In this document: one piece after another, positions 9,693 to 18,823 of the stretch | Position numbering within the stretch: the stretch's first letter is position 1 | Layout of the letters: every line of letters begins with the position of its first letter | DNA from: Streptomyces muensis | GTDB lineage: Bacteria; Actinomycetota; Actinomycetes; Streptomycetales; Streptomycetaceae | DNA: 64,000 nt | Reading direction: 5' to 3' | Assembly (NCBI RefSeq): GCF_021474425.1 | Contig: NZ_JAKEIP010000012.1 | Span: 1 to 64,000 of the forward strand | Notes under the pieces: model-generated | What the model saw: only the letters and a program-made list of their open reading frames with translations | Database searches by the model: none | What the model was told of the DNA's origin: nothing | Made by a program: the position numbers and the translations under genes

Positions 9693-11408
9693 TCAGTGCG
9701 ACTCGCGGCTCACCTCCGAGCCGCTGGACCCGAGCAGGAAGTCGAGGTCGGCGCCGGTGTCGGCCTGGAGGACGTGGTCGACGTAGAGCCGCTCCCAGCC
9801 GCGCCGTGGGCTGGCGTAGGCGTCGACGGTGGCCGTGCTCGGGCTTCTGCGGGCGAGTTCTTCGGCGGGTACGTCGACGTCGATACGGCGGGCCTCGACG
9901 TCCAGGGCGACGACGTCCCCGGTGCGGACGAGGGCCAGTGGCCCGCCCGCGGCGGCTTCCGGCGCCACGTGCAGGACGACCGTGCCGTACGCCGTGCCGC
10001 TCATCCGGCCGTCGCAGACGCGGACCATGTCGCGTACGCCCTGTTCGAGGAGCTTCTTCGGCAGGGGCATGTTGGAGACCTCGGGCATACCGGGGTAGCC
10101 CTTGGGGCCGCAGCCGCGCAGGACGAGGACGGAGTCGGCGTCGACGTCCAGGTCCGGGTCGTCGATGCGGGCGTGGAAGTCCTCGATGGAGTCGAAGACG
10201 ACGGCCCGGCCGCGGTGGCGCAGCAGGTGCGGGGAGGCGGCGGCCGGTTTGACGATCGCGCCGTCGGGGGCGAGGTTGCCGCGCAGGACGGCGATCCCTC
10301 CCTCGGCGACCAGGGGTTCGGCGCGGGTCCGGATGACGTCGGTGTCCCAGATCGGGGCGTCGTCGAGCGCGTCGACCAGGGGTTTGCCGGTGACGGTGAG
10401 GGCGTCGGGGTCGAGCAGGTCGCGAACCTCGCGCAGCACGGCGAGCAGGCCTCCGGCGCGGTGGAAGTCCTCCATGAGGAAGCGGCCGGCCGGCTGGAGG
10501 TCGACCAGGACCGGGACGCGGGAGCCGATGCGGTCGAAGTCGTCGAGGCAGAGGTCGACGCCCAGCCGGCCGGCGATGGCCAGCAGGTGGACGACGGCGT
10601 TGGTGGAGCCGCCGACGGCGGCCAGGGCGACGATCGCGTTGTGGAAGGACGCCTTGGTGAGGAAGCTGCCGGGCCGCCGGTCGGCACCCACCATGTCGAC
10701 GGCCAGGCGGCCGGCGTGGTGCGCGGCCTCCAGCAGCCGACTGTCGGGGGCCGGGGTCCCCGCCACGCCGGGGACGACGGTGCCCAGGGCCTCGGCGACC
10801 AGGGCCATCGTGGAGGCGGTGCCCATGGTGTTGCAGTGGCCGCGGCTGCGGATCATCGCCGACTCGGAGCGGGTGAACTGCTCCTGCGAGAGGGTGCCCG
10901 CGCGGACCTCCTCCGACAGTCGCCACACGTCGGTGCCGCAGCCCAGCGGCGTGCCGCGGAACGTCCCGGTCAGCATCGGGCCGCCGGGCACGACGACGGC
11001 GGGCAGGTCCACCGACGCGGCGGCCATGAGCAGCGAGGGGATGGTCTTGTCGCAGCCGCCCAGCAGGACGACGCCGTCGATGGGGTTGGCCCGCAGCATC
11101 TCCTCCGTGGCCATGGCGGCCATGTTGCGCCAGAGCATGGCGGTGGGCCGTACGTTCGTCTCGCCGAGCGAGACCACGGGAAGGTCCAGCGGGATGCCGC
11201 CGGCCTCGTACACGCCGTCGCGGACGGAGGAGGCGACCTCGTGGAGATGGGCGTTGCAAGGGGTCAGGTCCGAGGCCGTGTTGGCGATGGCGATCTGCGG
11301 CCGGCCGGTGAAGGCGTCGCCGGGTACGCCTCTGCGCATCCACGCGCGGTGGATGTAGGCATTGCGGTCCTGACCCTCGTACCAGTGTGCGCTGCGCAGG
11401 CTCACCAT
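9693..11408 (-). CDS. IlvD/Edd family sugar-acid dehydratase
   Basis: 571-residue dehydratase of the IlvD/Edd family, Fe-S enzymes that dehydrate dihydroxy acids or aldonic acids. Key residues are visible: IANTASDLTPCNAHL and LLGGCDKTIPSLLMA supply cluster cysteines, GHCNTMGTASTMALVAEALG is the family signature, and GRMSGTAYGTVVLHV with DGRMSG is near the C-terminus. The sequence reads like the sugar-acid branch (arabinonate/gluconate-type) rather than the branched-chain amino acid enzyme. It is divergent by 47 bases from an IclR regulator and a zinc alcohol dehydrogenase, which suggests a regulated sugar-acid catabolic unit. Confidence 0.82.
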   Translation of the reverse strand: MVSLRSAHWYEGQDRNAYIHRAWMRRGVPGDAFTGRPQIAIANTASDLTPCNAHLHEVASSVRDGVYEAGGIPLDLPVVSLGETNVRPTAMLWRNMAAMATEEMLRANPIDGVVLLGGCDKTIPSLLMAAASVDLPAVVVPGGPMLTGTFRGTPLGCGTDVWRLSEEVRAGTLSQEQFTRSESAMIRSRGHCNTMGTASTMALVAEALGTVVPGVAGTPAPDSRLLEAAHHAGRLAVDMVGADRRPGSFLTKASFHNAIVALAAVGGSTNAVVHLLAIAGRLGVDLCLDDFDRIGSRVPVLVDLQPAGRFLMEDFHRAGGLLAVLREVRDLLDPDALTVTGKPLVDALDDAPIWDTDVIRTRAEPLVAEGGIAVLRGNLAPDGAIVKPAAASPHLLRHRGRAVVFDSIEDFHARIDDPDLDVDADSVLVLRGCGPKGYPGMPEVSNMPLPKKLLEQGVRDMVRVCDGRMSGTAYGTVVLHVAPEAAAGGPLALVRTGDVVALDVEARRIDVDVPAEELARRSPSTATVDAYASPRRGWERLYVDHVLQADTGADLDFLLGSSGSEVSRESH

Positions 11409-11455
11409 GGGACCTCTTCCAGCAGTCGGTACGGAGGTCTACAGTCTGGAACGCC

Positions 11456-12280
11456 ATGGAGCATACGCAGCCGTACGACGGATCGACAGACCCCGGCGAC
11501 GACCAGCCGACTGCCGTCGGCGGCCACCGTCTTGTGGGCTCGGACCGGGTGCTCGCCGTCCTCAAGGAGCTGGCCCGGTATCCCGGCGGGGTGGGGCTGG
11601 AGGAGCTGACCCGGGTCGTCGCCAGTCCCAAGCCGACGGTGCACCGGGCGCTGGGGGCGCTGCGGCGGGCCGGGCTGGCCGAGCAGGACGCCCGGGGCCG
11701 CTATGTACTGGGGGACGAGTTCCTGCGGATGGCGTTCGCCCATCACGAGGCGCGTCCCGAGCAGGTCCGGCTGCGGCCGGTGCTCGACGCGCTGGCGCGA
11801 CGGTTCGGCGAGACCGCGCACTACGCGGTGCTCGACGGCCGTGAGGTCGTCTACCGCGCCAAGGTCGACCCGCCCACCGGTGCCGTCCGGCTGACGTCGA
11901 CGATCGGCGGGCGCAACCCCGCGCACACGACGGCCGTCGGAAAGCTGCTGCTGGCGCGGCGGTTGGGCACCGTGGCGGAGGTCGAGGCGTGGATCGGCGG
12001 CTCCCCGCTGGAGCGTCGTACGGCACGCTCGCTGTGCACGGCCGCCGCATTGCACCAGGAGCTGGCGGCCACGCGCGAGAGGGGCTACGGCATCGACGAC
12101 CAGGAGAACGAGACCGGCGTCAACTGCCTGGCGCTCGCCGTCTATCCGACCTCGCCCACGGTCCCCGCAGGCGCCGTGAGCGTGAGCGCGCTGGCCTACC
12201 GGACGCCGCTGGACGCTCTCGTCGACGCCCGTGACGAGATCCGGGCCGTGCTCGGCTCGCTCGGCGAACCCGGCAGCTGA
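11456..12280 (+). CDS. IclR family transcriptional regulator
   Basis: 274-residue regulator with an N-terminal winged helix (SDRVLAVLKELARYPGGVGLEELTRVVASPKPTVHRAL, roughly residues 25-65) and a C-terminal IclR effector-binding domain (HYAVLDGREVVYRAKVDPP, TAVGKLLLA, GYGIDDQENETGVNCLALAVY). A TACAGT box at 11440-11445 sits 10 bases before the ATG. Its promoter region is shared with the divergent dehydratase, so it probably controls that gene and the downstream alcohol dehydrogenase, perhaps responding to a sugar acid. No clear palindrome was found in the 47-base gap. Confidence 0.85.
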   Translation: MEHTQPYDGSTDPGDDQPTAVGGHRLVGSDRVLAVLKELARYPGGVGLEELTRVVASPKPTVHRALGALRRAGLAEQDARGRYVLGDEFLRMAFAHHEARPEQVRLRPVLDALARRFGETAHYAVLDGREVVYRAKVDPPTGAVRLTSTIGGRNPAHTTAVGKLLLARRLGTVAEVEAWIGGSPLERRTARSLCTAAALHQELAATRERGYGIDDQENETGVNCLALAVYPTSPTVPAGAVSVSALAYRTPLDALVDARDEIRAVLGSLGEPGS

Positions 12281-12333
12281 CCTTGGAGAGCAACCGCCGT
12301 GTACCCCGTACGCCGCCCTGCCGAGGCCGTCTG

Positions 12334-13356
12334 ATGCGCGCGTTCGTCCTGAACGCCCCCGGCGCGTACGAGGTCCAGGAGCTTCCGGCGCCGCTGCCCG
12401 TGCCCGGTGAGGTCGTCGTCGACGTCGAGCGGGTCGGCGTGTGCGGCACCGACATGGAGTTCTTCACCGGTGCCATGGCCTATCTGCATCAAGGGCACTC
12501 CTCCTATCCGATGCGGCCCGGGCACGAGTGGGCGGGGCGGGTGGCGGCGGTTGGTGACGGAGTCGACCCCGGCTGGATCGGACGCCGTGTCATGGGTGAC
12601 ACGATGCTCGGCTGCGGGAGTTGCCGCCGCTGTGTCCGGGGCCGTCAGCACGTGTGCGAGAAGCGCCAGGAGGTCGGGATCCGCGGGGCGCGGGCCGGGG
12701 CCTTGGCGGAGCAGCTCGCGGTGCCTGCATCGTCGTTGCACGCCCTGCCCGACTCGGTCGACGCCGTGCTCGGGGCGCTCGTGGAGCCGGGCGGCAATGC
12801 CCTGCGCGCGGCGCGCGCGACCGCCGCCCGGACCGGGGACCGCGTTCTCGTCCTGGGGCCCGGGACCATCGGCCTCCTGGTCGCGATGTTCCTGCGGGCA
12901 GCGGGCGCGGAAGTCCACCTCCTGGACCGTGCCGACGCCTCCCCCGCCTTCGCCCGGGACCTCGGCTTCGAGCACGTGTGGGACGAGCACTCCCTTCCGG
13001 ACCTGCCCTTCGACGCGGTCGTCGCCGCCTCGAACGCGGCCCATCTGCCCGAGAGGGCACTGGAGTTGGTGGAACCGTCCGGCCGTGTCGTCTACATCGG
13101 ACTCGCCGGCGAGCCCAGCAGGGTCGACACCCGTACGCTCGCGCTGAAGGACGTGACGGCGGTGGGCATCCTCTCCGCCTCCCCCGGCCTGGACGCCACC
13201 ATCCAGGCCTACGCGTCCGGAACGGTCGACCCCCGCCCTCTCGTCGCGGCCACCGTCGGCCTCGACGAGACCGGCCCGGTCCTGGCGGGCGTACGTCCAC
13301 GGGGCGCGGGCCCCGGCCCCAAGATCCACGTGGATCCCCGACTCGGGGTCCGATAG
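12334..13356 (+). CDS. Zinc-dependent alcohol/polyol dehydrogenase
   Basis: 340-residue medium-chain dehydrogenase. Catalytic zinc ligands are suggested by VCGTDMEF and GHEWAGRVAAVG; the four-Cys structural zinc lobe is GCGSCRRCVRGRQHVC; the Rossmann motif is VLGPGTIGLLVAMFLRAAGA. It is close to threonine- and sorbitol-dehydrogenase-like enzymes. The start MRAFVLNAPGAYEVQE is the usual family N-terminus, so ATG 12334 is chosen over the longer frame from 12283. It begins 54 bases after the IclR gene, very likely in one transcript, and probably oxidises a sugar or polyol feeding the divergent dehydratase. Confidence 0.83.
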   Translation: MRAFVLNAPGAYEVQELPAPLPVPGEVVVDVERVGVCGTDMEFFTGAMAYLHQGHSSYPMRPGHEWAGRVAAVGDGVDPGWIGRRVMGDTMLGCGSCRRCVRGRQHVCEKRQEVGIRGARAGALAEQLAVPASSLHALPDSVDAVLGALVEPGGNALRAARATAARTGDRVLVLGPGTIGLLVAMFLRAAGAEVHLLDRADASPAFARDLGFEHVWDEHSLPDLPFDAVVAASNAAHLPERALELVEPSGRVVYIGLAGEPSRVDTRTLALKDVTAVGILSASPGLDATIQAYASGTVDPRPLVAATVGLDETGPVLAGVRPRGAGPGPKIHVDPRLGVR

Positions 13357-13364
13357 CGCCACTC

Positions 13365-13381
13365 GCCCTGCGCCGCAGGGC
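13365..13381. terminator. Short hairpin after the alcohol dehydrogenase gene
   Basis: GCCCTGC (13365-13371), a three-base loop, then GCAGGGC (13375-13381). It begins nine bases after the stop codon and upstream of the promoter for the next gene. Confidence 0.5.
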
Positions 13382-13419
13382 CGGGCACTCCGGAACAACG
13401 CTCCGAAGCTTCACAGGTC

Positions 13420-13449
13420 TTGACCCCACCTCGCGACGGCGCGTACAAC
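13420..13449 (+). promoter_or_regulatory. Housekeeping-type promoter of the GH97 gene
   Basis: TTGACC (13420-13425) and TACAAC (13444-13449) are separated by 18 bases, a good match to a HrdB-type promoter. Transcription would start near 13456, just before the operator at 13461 and about 80 bases before the chosen ATG. Confidence 0.6.
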
Positions 13450-13460
13450 ATCCCCCAGCA

Positions 13461-13472
13461 GAAAGCGTTTAC
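13461..13472. promoter_or_regulatory. LacI-family type operator
   Basis: GAAAGCGTTTAC fits the GnAAnCGnTTnC pattern of LacI/GalR operators with a central CG step. It lies right at the expected transcription start of the GH97 promoter, an ideal place for repression. No lacI-type gene is present in this window, so the regulator would act in trans. Confidence 0.5.
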
Positions 13473-13538
13473 TACACAATGTCTTCGCCCCGATCGAGCC
13501 GTGCGTCGCCGCGGCTCTCAACGGAGAGGCTCGGCACG

Positions 13539-15515
13539 ATGAGAAGCCCACAGGACCGGGAAGAGCCCGCGGCCGGGAGAGTCGGCAGCTCGGCGGCGCT
13601 GTCACGGCGGAAGATGCTCAAGGGCTCGGCCGTCGGTGTCGGGATGGCGACGGTGGGGCTCGGTGCGGCCGGTCCGGCGCACGCGGTGGAGGCGCGGCCC
13701 TCGTGCAGCGCCACCGCCCGCATGGGCGGAAACTCCATCACGCTCTCCTTGGTGGACGGCGCCCTTCACTGGTCCGCCGAGCGCCACGGCAGCACGGTCG
13801 TCGACGTCTCCGCCCTCGGTCTCAGGCTGAGCGACGGGACCGTCCTCGGCGGTGATGTGACGGTGACGGGAAGCCGGAAGGAGAACGTTCACCGCGTCTG
13901 GTCCCCCGTGTACGGGCGCAACGCGCGGGTCGTCGACCACTTCCAGGAGCAGGTCTTGGACCTCCGGGACAGGTCCTCGGGGATCCGGTTCGGGGTCCGG
14001 GTCCGGGCGTACCGGACCGGCGTGGCCCTGCGTTACGTACTGCTGGACAAGGGCACGGCGACCATCGCCGACGAGCTGACGACGTTCGTCTTCCCGGACG
14101 GCACCACCGTCTACAGCGCCCGCGACGAGAACGCCTACGAACCGGTCGCCCCCGACGCGATACCCGTCACGGGAACGTCCAGCACGGACAACGGCCCTCT
14201 CACCGACCTCCCGCTCACGGCCACCCTCTCGGGCGGGCTCATCGCCTGCGTCTGCGAGTCGGCGCGGGTGAACTTCCCCCGTCTGATGCTCAGTTCGGTC
14301 CCCGGGCAGCCCAACGCCCTGTCCGCCTTCCTCATGGAGCACACCGCCCGCGGTACCGGCCCCGTCGAGCCGACCACGACCGTCACCACACCGTTCACCA
14401 CGCCCTGGCGCGCCGTCGTCATCGGCTCCACCCACGCCGAACTCGTCGACAACGCCGAGCTGGTGCTCAACCTTGCCCCGAAGAGCGCCCTTGAGGACAC
14501 CTCGTGGATCAAGCCGGGCAAGGTCTTCCGCTGTGAACTCAGCACCGCGGCCGGTCTGGCGGGGGTCGACTTCGCCGTGGCCCGCGGACTTCAGTACATC
14601 GAGTACGACGCCGGGTGGTACGGCCCCGAGTTCTCCACCGTCGACGCGACGAAGCCCGTCGCCGCCATCGATCTGCCGTCGGTCATCTCGTATGCGACGG
14701 GCCGGGGCATCGGCGTCTTCCTCTACGTCAACCGGCTCGCCCTGACCGACGCGGACGCGCTGTTCGGCCTGTACAAGAGCTGGGGTGTCGCGGGCATCAA
14801 GCTCGGCTTCATCAACGACGGTACGCGTTCGATGACCGACCAGATCATCGCGTGGGCGGCGACGGCCGCCAAGTACGAGCTGCTGATCGACATGCACGAC
14901 GACGTCCGGCCGTTCGGCTTCGAGCGGACGTATCCCAACTACATCAGTCTGGAAGGCGTCCGGGGCAACGAGCAGTTCCCGACCGCCACGCACAATGTGA
15001 CCCTGCCCTTCGCCCGCAACGTCGGCGGCCCGATGGACTACACGATCTGCTACGGCCAGTCGCGCGACAAGACGACCAACGCCCACCAGATGGCGATGGC
15101 CGCGGTGTACTACCAGCCCCTCAACTTCCTTTTCTGGTACGACAAACCGTCCAAGTACAACAACCCCGCGAACTGGCCCGGTCTCCCCTGGTTCAACGCC
15201 ATCCCCACGACCTGGGACGAGAGCCTCACCCTGGCCGGGTCGATCGGCGAGTACGTGGCCGTGGCCCGGCGCGACGGCGCCACCTGGTACCTCGGGGCGA
15301 TGACCGACGAGACGTCCCGGACCCTGTCGCTCCCGCTGTCGTTCCTGGGCAGCGGAACGTACACGGCGACGATCTACTCCGACGGGACGCCGGGCGCCAA
15401 TCCGTACCAGACGCCGGTGGTCGTCGGCACGCGCGCCGTCACCTCGGAGACCGTGCTGGACGTGGCCATGGCCCCGGCCGGCGGCCAGGCGGTGATCCTC
15501 CGGCCGAGCAGCTGA
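13539..15515 (+). CDS. Tat-exported GH97 family glycoside hydrolase
   Basis: 658-residue extracellular glycosidase. Residues 1-49 are a twin-arginine signal (SRRKMLKGSAVGVG, cleavage after AHA). The mature protein has the GH97 order: an N-terminal beta-sandwich (residues about 60-300, with VRVRAYRTGVALRYVL), then a TIM barrel with GLQYIEYDAGWYGP and LLIDMHDDVRPFGFERTYPNYISLEGVRG, and a C-terminal beta domain. GH97 enzymes act on alpha-glucosides or alpha-galactosides; the exact substrate is not resolvable here. ATG 13539 is chosen because GGAGAGG precedes it; an ATG at 13479 lacks a ribosome site. The -35/-10 promoter and LacI-type operator upstream indicate sugar-controlled expression. Confidence 0.8.
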   Translation: MRSPQDREEPAAGRVGSSAALSRRKMLKGSAVGVGMATVGLGAAGPAHAVEARPSCSATARMGGNSITLSLVDGALHWSAERHGSTVVDVSALGLRLSDGTVLGGDVTVTGSRKENVHRVWSPVYGRNARVVDHFQEQVLDLRDRSSGIRFGVRVRAYRTGVALRYVLLDKGTATIADELTTFVFPDGTTVYSARDENAYEPVAPDAIPVTGTSSTDNGPLTDLPLTATLSGGLIACVCESARVNFPRLMLSSVPGQPNALSAFLMEHTARGTGPVEPTTTVTTPFTTPWRAVVIGSTHAELVDNAELVLNLAPKSALEDTSWIKPGKVFRCELSTAAGLAGVDFAVARGLQYIEYDAGWYGPEFSTVDATKPVAAIDLPSVISYATGRGIGVFLYVNRLALTDADALFGLYKSWGVAGIKLGFINDGTRSMTDQIIAWAATAAKYELLIDMHDDVRPFGFERTYPNYISLEGVRGNEQFPTATHNVTLPFARNVGGPMDYTICYGQSRDKTTNAHQMAMAAVYYQPLNFLFWYDKPSKYNNPANWPGLPWFNAIPTTWDESLTLAGSIGEYVAVARRDGATWYLGAMTDETSRTLSLPLSFLGSGTYTATIYSDGTPGANPYQTPVVVGTRAVTSETVLDVAMAPAGGQAVILRPSS

Positions 15516-15526
15516 CCGAGCAGCTG
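15503..15526. repeat. 12-base tandem duplication over a stop codon
   Basis: CCGAGCAGCTGA occurs twice in tandem. The first copy contains the TGA stop of the GH97 gene; the second lies in the spacer. Probably a recent slippage duplication with no coding effect. Confidence 0.6.
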
Positions 15527-15582
15527 ACCGGTCGCTCAGGTGCGGTGCGGCTGTCTCGATCACGGCACGTACGCTCGTCCGC

Positions 15583-16545
15583 ATGGTTGAGCATCGGACA
15601 GTTGACGTGAACGGCATCCGGCTGCACATCGCCGAGCAGGGCGACGGGCCCCTGGTGGTGCTGCTGCACGGCTTCCCCGAGTCGTGGCACTCCTGGCAGC
15701 ACCAGTTCGGGCCGCTGGCCGACGGGGGCTTCCGGGTCGTCGCCCCCGACCAGCGCGGATACGGACGCAGCGACCATCCCGAGGACGCGGACGCGTACAC
15801 CATCCTCCATCTGGTCGGCGACGTCGTAGGTCTGATTCAGGCGTTGGGCGAGGAGAAGGCGTACGTGGTCGGGCACGACTGGGGTGCGCCGGTCGCCTGG
15901 CACACCGCGCTGCTGCGGCCGGACATGGTGCTCGGGGTGGCCGGGCTGAGCGTGCCGCCGCCCTTCCGCGGGACGCGTCCTCCGCTGGCCACCGTGGAGG
16001 AGCGGTTCGGCGGCCGGTTCTACTGGAACTACTTCAGCCGTCCCGGGGTCGCCGACGCCGAGTTCGCGAGGGACACCCGTACCACCCTGCGGAAGTTCTT
16101 CTACTCGGCGTCCGGCGACGCTCCCGGCACCGCCGAGGGCAATCAGCCGCTGGTCGACCCCGAGCGCGGCTGGCTCGCGGACATGCCGGACCCCGAAGTA
16201 CTGCCGGCCTGGCTCACCGAGGACGACCTCGACGCGCTCACCGAGAGCTTCTCGCGGGGTTTCACCGGCGCCCTCAACTGGTACCGCAACCTCGACCGCA
16301 ACTGGGAACTGACCGCTCCGTGGCACGGCGCCGTCGTCACCTCGCCCGCTCTGTACATCTACGGCGACCGCGACCTGGTCCCCGCGTTCCCCGGCACACC
16401 CGAACTCATCGAGCAGCTTCCCGACCTCATGCCCGACCTCCGGCGCGAGCCGCTCAAGCTGGCGGGCTGCGGACATTGGACCCAGCAGGAACGCCCGGCA
16501 GAGGTGAACGCGGCGCTCATCGAATTCCTCAAGGGTTGTTCGTGA
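15583..16545 (+). CDS. Alpha/beta hydrolase, soluble epoxide hydrolase-like
   Basis: 320-residue cytosolic hydrolase. It has the HGFPE oxyanion motif (residues 29-33), the nucleophile elbow VGHDWGAPVA with Asp99 instead of Ser, and a C-terminal GHWTQQERP with the catalytic His. An Asp nucleophile with HGFPE is the signature of epoxide hydrolases and haloalkane dehalogenases; the cap segment with tyrosines favours epoxide hydrolase. A TACGCT box at 15570-15575 ends seven bases before the ATG, pointing to a leaderless transcript. The natural substrate is unknown, and neighbours give no pathway. Confidence 0.8.
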   Translation: MVEHRTVDVNGIRLHIAEQGDGPLVVLLHGFPESWHSWQHQFGPLADGGFRVVAPDQRGYGRSDHPEDADAYTILHLVGDVVGLIQALGEEKAYVVGHDWGAPVAWHTALLRPDMVLGVAGLSVPPPFRGTRPPLATVEERFGGRFYWNYFSRPGVADAEFARDTRTTLRKFFYSASGDAPGTAEGNQPLVDPERGWLADMPDPEVLPAWLTEDDLDALTESFSRGFTGALNWYRNLDRNWELTAPWHGAVVTSPALYIYGDRDLVPAFPGTPELIEQLPDLMPDLRREPLKLAGCGHWTQQERPAEVNAALIEFLKGCS

Positions 16546-16674
16546 GTCTGGACGCGGCTTGAGCCGGTGGACGTACAGGGGTGGTGAGCCGTATCTTCCG
16601 CATACCGTGCGTGAGGTTCTGGGGAGGACCGCGCATGGTTCTGTTGGATTCGGACACGGGGGGACAACTCCACC

Positions 16675-17445
16675 ATGCTGTGCACGCGATGCCGCCGATT
16701 CGAGGCGGCACCGGACGGGGTCGTCTGTGCCCACTGTGCCGCTGCCGGGGCGCCGCTGATGGCGCCGCCGCACGGCCACAACGCCTCGCTCAGCTCGCCC
16801 GTCGGCCTCGGCAGGGCCGTCGCCGTACTGCTCGGACTGGTCATCGTCACCGACCTGTTCGCCGTCTATGTGGACGTCATGTCGTACGACGTGCTGGGCG
16901 CCCTCATGGACGGCGAGTACAGCGCGGCCGTGCGGCGCAGAGCCGACCGGGCTGACTCGCTCTACGCGGCGGCCGGTGTCGCACAGACGGTCGCGCTTCT
17001 CGCCACGGCGGTGGTCTTCCTGGTCTGGTTCCATCGGGTACGGGTCAACGCCGAGGTGTTCGATCCGTTCGGGCACCGCAAGAAGCGTGGCTGGGCCGTG
17101 GGCGGCTGGTTCGTGCCGGTCGTGAACCTGTGGTTCCCCCGCCGCATCGCGCAGGACATCTGGGATGCCAGCAGTCCCTGGGACCGGTCCCGGCCGCACG
17201 GTCTCCTGAACGGCTGGTGGACGGCCTGGGTGATCAGCCTGCTGGCCGGCCGGATCGCCTCCACCTCGTACCGCAATGCCGAGACCGCGCCGGAGATTCG
17301 GCGGGCCATGGGGCAGGTGCTGTTCACGGACGCGGTGGACGTCGTCGCCGCCGTCCTCGCCATTCTCTTCGTCCTCGCGCTGACCAGGATGCAGGACGAG
17401 AAGGCCCGCAGCGGACCGGGCGTGTCCGTGCCCGTCTCCACCTGA
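16675..17445 (+). CDS. DUF4328 domain membrane protein
   Basis: 256-residue protein. Two CxxC pairs at the start (CTRC and CAHC) look like a small zinc ribbon. About four transmembrane segments follow (around residues 45-65, 95-120, 185-200 and 225-245). The central WFHRVRVNAEVF ... KKRGWAVGGWFVPVVNLWFPRRIAQDIWDAS pattern is the DUF4328 family hallmark. The family has no assigned function; it is abundant in Streptomyces. GGGGGGACA lies ten bases before the ATG. The gene converges on an unrelated hypothetical gene. Confidence 0.75.
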   Translation: MLCTRCRRFEAAPDGVVCAHCAAAGAPLMAPPHGHNASLSSPVGLGRAVAVLLGLVIVTDLFAVYVDVMSYDVLGALMDGEYSAAVRRRADRADSLYAAAGVAQTVALLATAVVFLVWFHRVRVNAEVFDPFGHRKKRGWAVGGWFVPVVNLWFPRRIAQDIWDASSPWDRSRPHGLLNGWWTAWVISLLAGRIASTSYRNAETAPEIRRAMGQVLFTDAVDVVAAVLAILFVLALTRMQDEKARSGPGVSVPVST

Positions 17446-17496
17446 CGTCGGGGCGGCTGCCAACGGGGGGCGGCCTGGGAGTTGTCGATGACACCC

Positions 17497-18228
17497 TCAG
17501 CCGCGGACGAGACCGCCCAAGTCCTCGTGGCCCACTCCTGGTGCGCTCAGCGCCAGCCAGCCATGGCCGCGTATCCGGGTGCCGGCGCCGATCCGGTCGG
17601 GGTCGACCGACAGATGGGAGCAAGCGGTGAGGGCGTCCGCCGTGCCCTCGTTGGGCTCGGCCTCGTCATGCTCCGGATCGAAGTGCTCGTCGTCGACGCG
17701 CATGGCTTCCCACGGCAGTGGCTCACCGACCCACTCGGGGTCGTCCTCGCGCGTGTACCGGCGTCGGATGCGTCCCTCCTCTGCGACCGCCCAGACGTTC
17801 GAGCCACCCGCTTCGTCGTCGAAGAACATCTGGGCTTCGCCGCACCGGGCACTCAGCCGTTCCAGCGCGCTCATCCACTCGTCCCAGTCGACGCCGACCG
17901 CGACATCGAGGTTTCCCATGATCAGCCGCCAGCCGTCGATCTCCGGCGTGACGAACACCGGATACGCTCCCGGCCTGTTCGGCAACCCCGCCACATCCAT
18001 CCCCTCGTCGAGCGTGACAGGGAACCGGTCGTGCAGGTCCAACGCCGTGAACAGACCCTCGTAGCGCTCGCCGGGAACCGCGTACCACCAACCGTCCGGG
18101 ACAAGCGGGGCAGGTTCCTCGTAGCAGGACTTGAGCAGAGCCCTGCGGGCGAGCAGCATCCTGTCGCGCTCGCCCAGACGGTCGGTGAATCCGGCTTCCA
18201 GCAAGCCGCCAAGCCTGTTCTCGATCAT
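17497..18228 (-). CDS. Hypothetical acidic protein
   Basis: 243-residue soluble, acidic protein that I cannot assign to a named family. It has no signal peptide or membrane segment. Notable stretches are an Arg-rich N-terminal helix (ERDRMLLARRALLKSCYEE), a Trp/Tyr-rich middle (DGWWYAVPGERYEGLF, EIDGWRLIMGNLDVAV) and DWDEWMSALERLSARCGEAQMFFDDE. The last pattern, a helix then a beta strand with acidic residues, resembles small immunity or SMI1-like proteins in style only. Codon use matches neighbours, so the gene is real. Convergent with the DUF4328 gene. Confidence 0.55.
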   Translation of the reverse strand: MIENRLGGLLEAGFTDRLGERDRMLLARRALLKSCYEEPAPLVPDGWWYAVPGERYEGLFTALDLHDRFPVTLDEGMDVAGLPNRPGAYPVFVTPEIDGWRLIMGNLDVAVGVDWDEWMSALERLSARCGEAQMFFDDEAGGSNVWAVAEEGRIRRRYTREDDPEWVGEPLPWEAMRVDDEHFDPEHDEAEPNEGTADALTACSHLSVDPDRIGAGTRIRGHGWLALSAPGVGHEDLGGLVRG

Positions 18229-18279
18229 GAGTCAGCAGCATAGGGCTAGCCACTGACAACGACCCGGCGTCCACTTGCC

Positions 18280-18756
18280 TCATGGCCGGGTGTGGGCATC
18301 GAAGTAGGCAGCGGCGGCTTCGATGAAGCGGTCGTGTGCGGTCCTGGCGGTGTCCTGCGCGGCGGTGAGCTCTTCGATGCTCGTGGCGGCATCGACCATG
18401 TCGTAGGTGGCGACGACCATCGCCTGGGCGGTGGCGTGGACGGTCGGGTCGGGCACGAGGAGCCGCAGGGCGACCAGCGGGCGGGTGATGGCGGAGCGGG
18501 TGAGATGGGACTTGGCCCGCAGCTCTGCGAGTTCATCGTCGCCGGCGCCGCGCAGCCGGGCCTCTCCACGCATCCACAGGGCCCGACGGTGGTCGGAGCC
18601 GGCGGAGGCGAGTGTGGTCACCGCGTCGAGCCGGTCGCGGCGCAACTGCTCGGCCGCGGCTGCGCGTTCGGCGCGGCCGGCCGCCAGGTGTTGGAACGTG
18701 CCGGTGACGATCGATCCGAGGAGCGTTCCGATGACGGCGAAAAGAGTGGTGATCAC
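18280..18756 (-). CDS. Hypothetical protein with N-terminal membrane anchor
   Basis: 158 residues from GTG 18756, which has AGGAAAG eight bases upstream; a longer frame to 18798 lacks a ribosome site. Residues 1-20 (VITTLFAVIGTLLGSIVTGT) are one hydrophobic anchor, followed by about 40 charged helical residues rich in Arg/Glu/Ala (HLAAGRAERAAAAEQLRRDRLDA), then further amphipathic helices. This looks like a membrane-tethered cytoplasmic helical protein; the same plan is common among Streptomyces hypothetical proteins. No function can be assigned. Confidence 0.6.
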   Translation of the reverse strand: MITTLFAVIGTLLGSIVTGTFQHLAAGRAERAAAAEQLRRDRLDAVTTLASAGSDHRRALWMRGEARLRGAGDDELAELRAKSHLTRSAITRPLVALRLLVPDPTVHATAQAMVVATYDMVDAATSIEELTAAQDTARTAHDRFIEAAAAYFDAHTRP

Positions 18757-18823
18757 TGGCTGCTTTCCTGGTCGGCGTCCGGCCGCAGGCCACAGCATAG
18801 TTCCCGCCCGTGAACCTCCCTGT

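Noticed and set aside
13602-15803. 733-codon minus-strand frame opposite the GH97 gene
   Set aside because: Sequence is Gly/Arg/Asp-rich antisense of the glycosidase, without motifs or a ribosome site.
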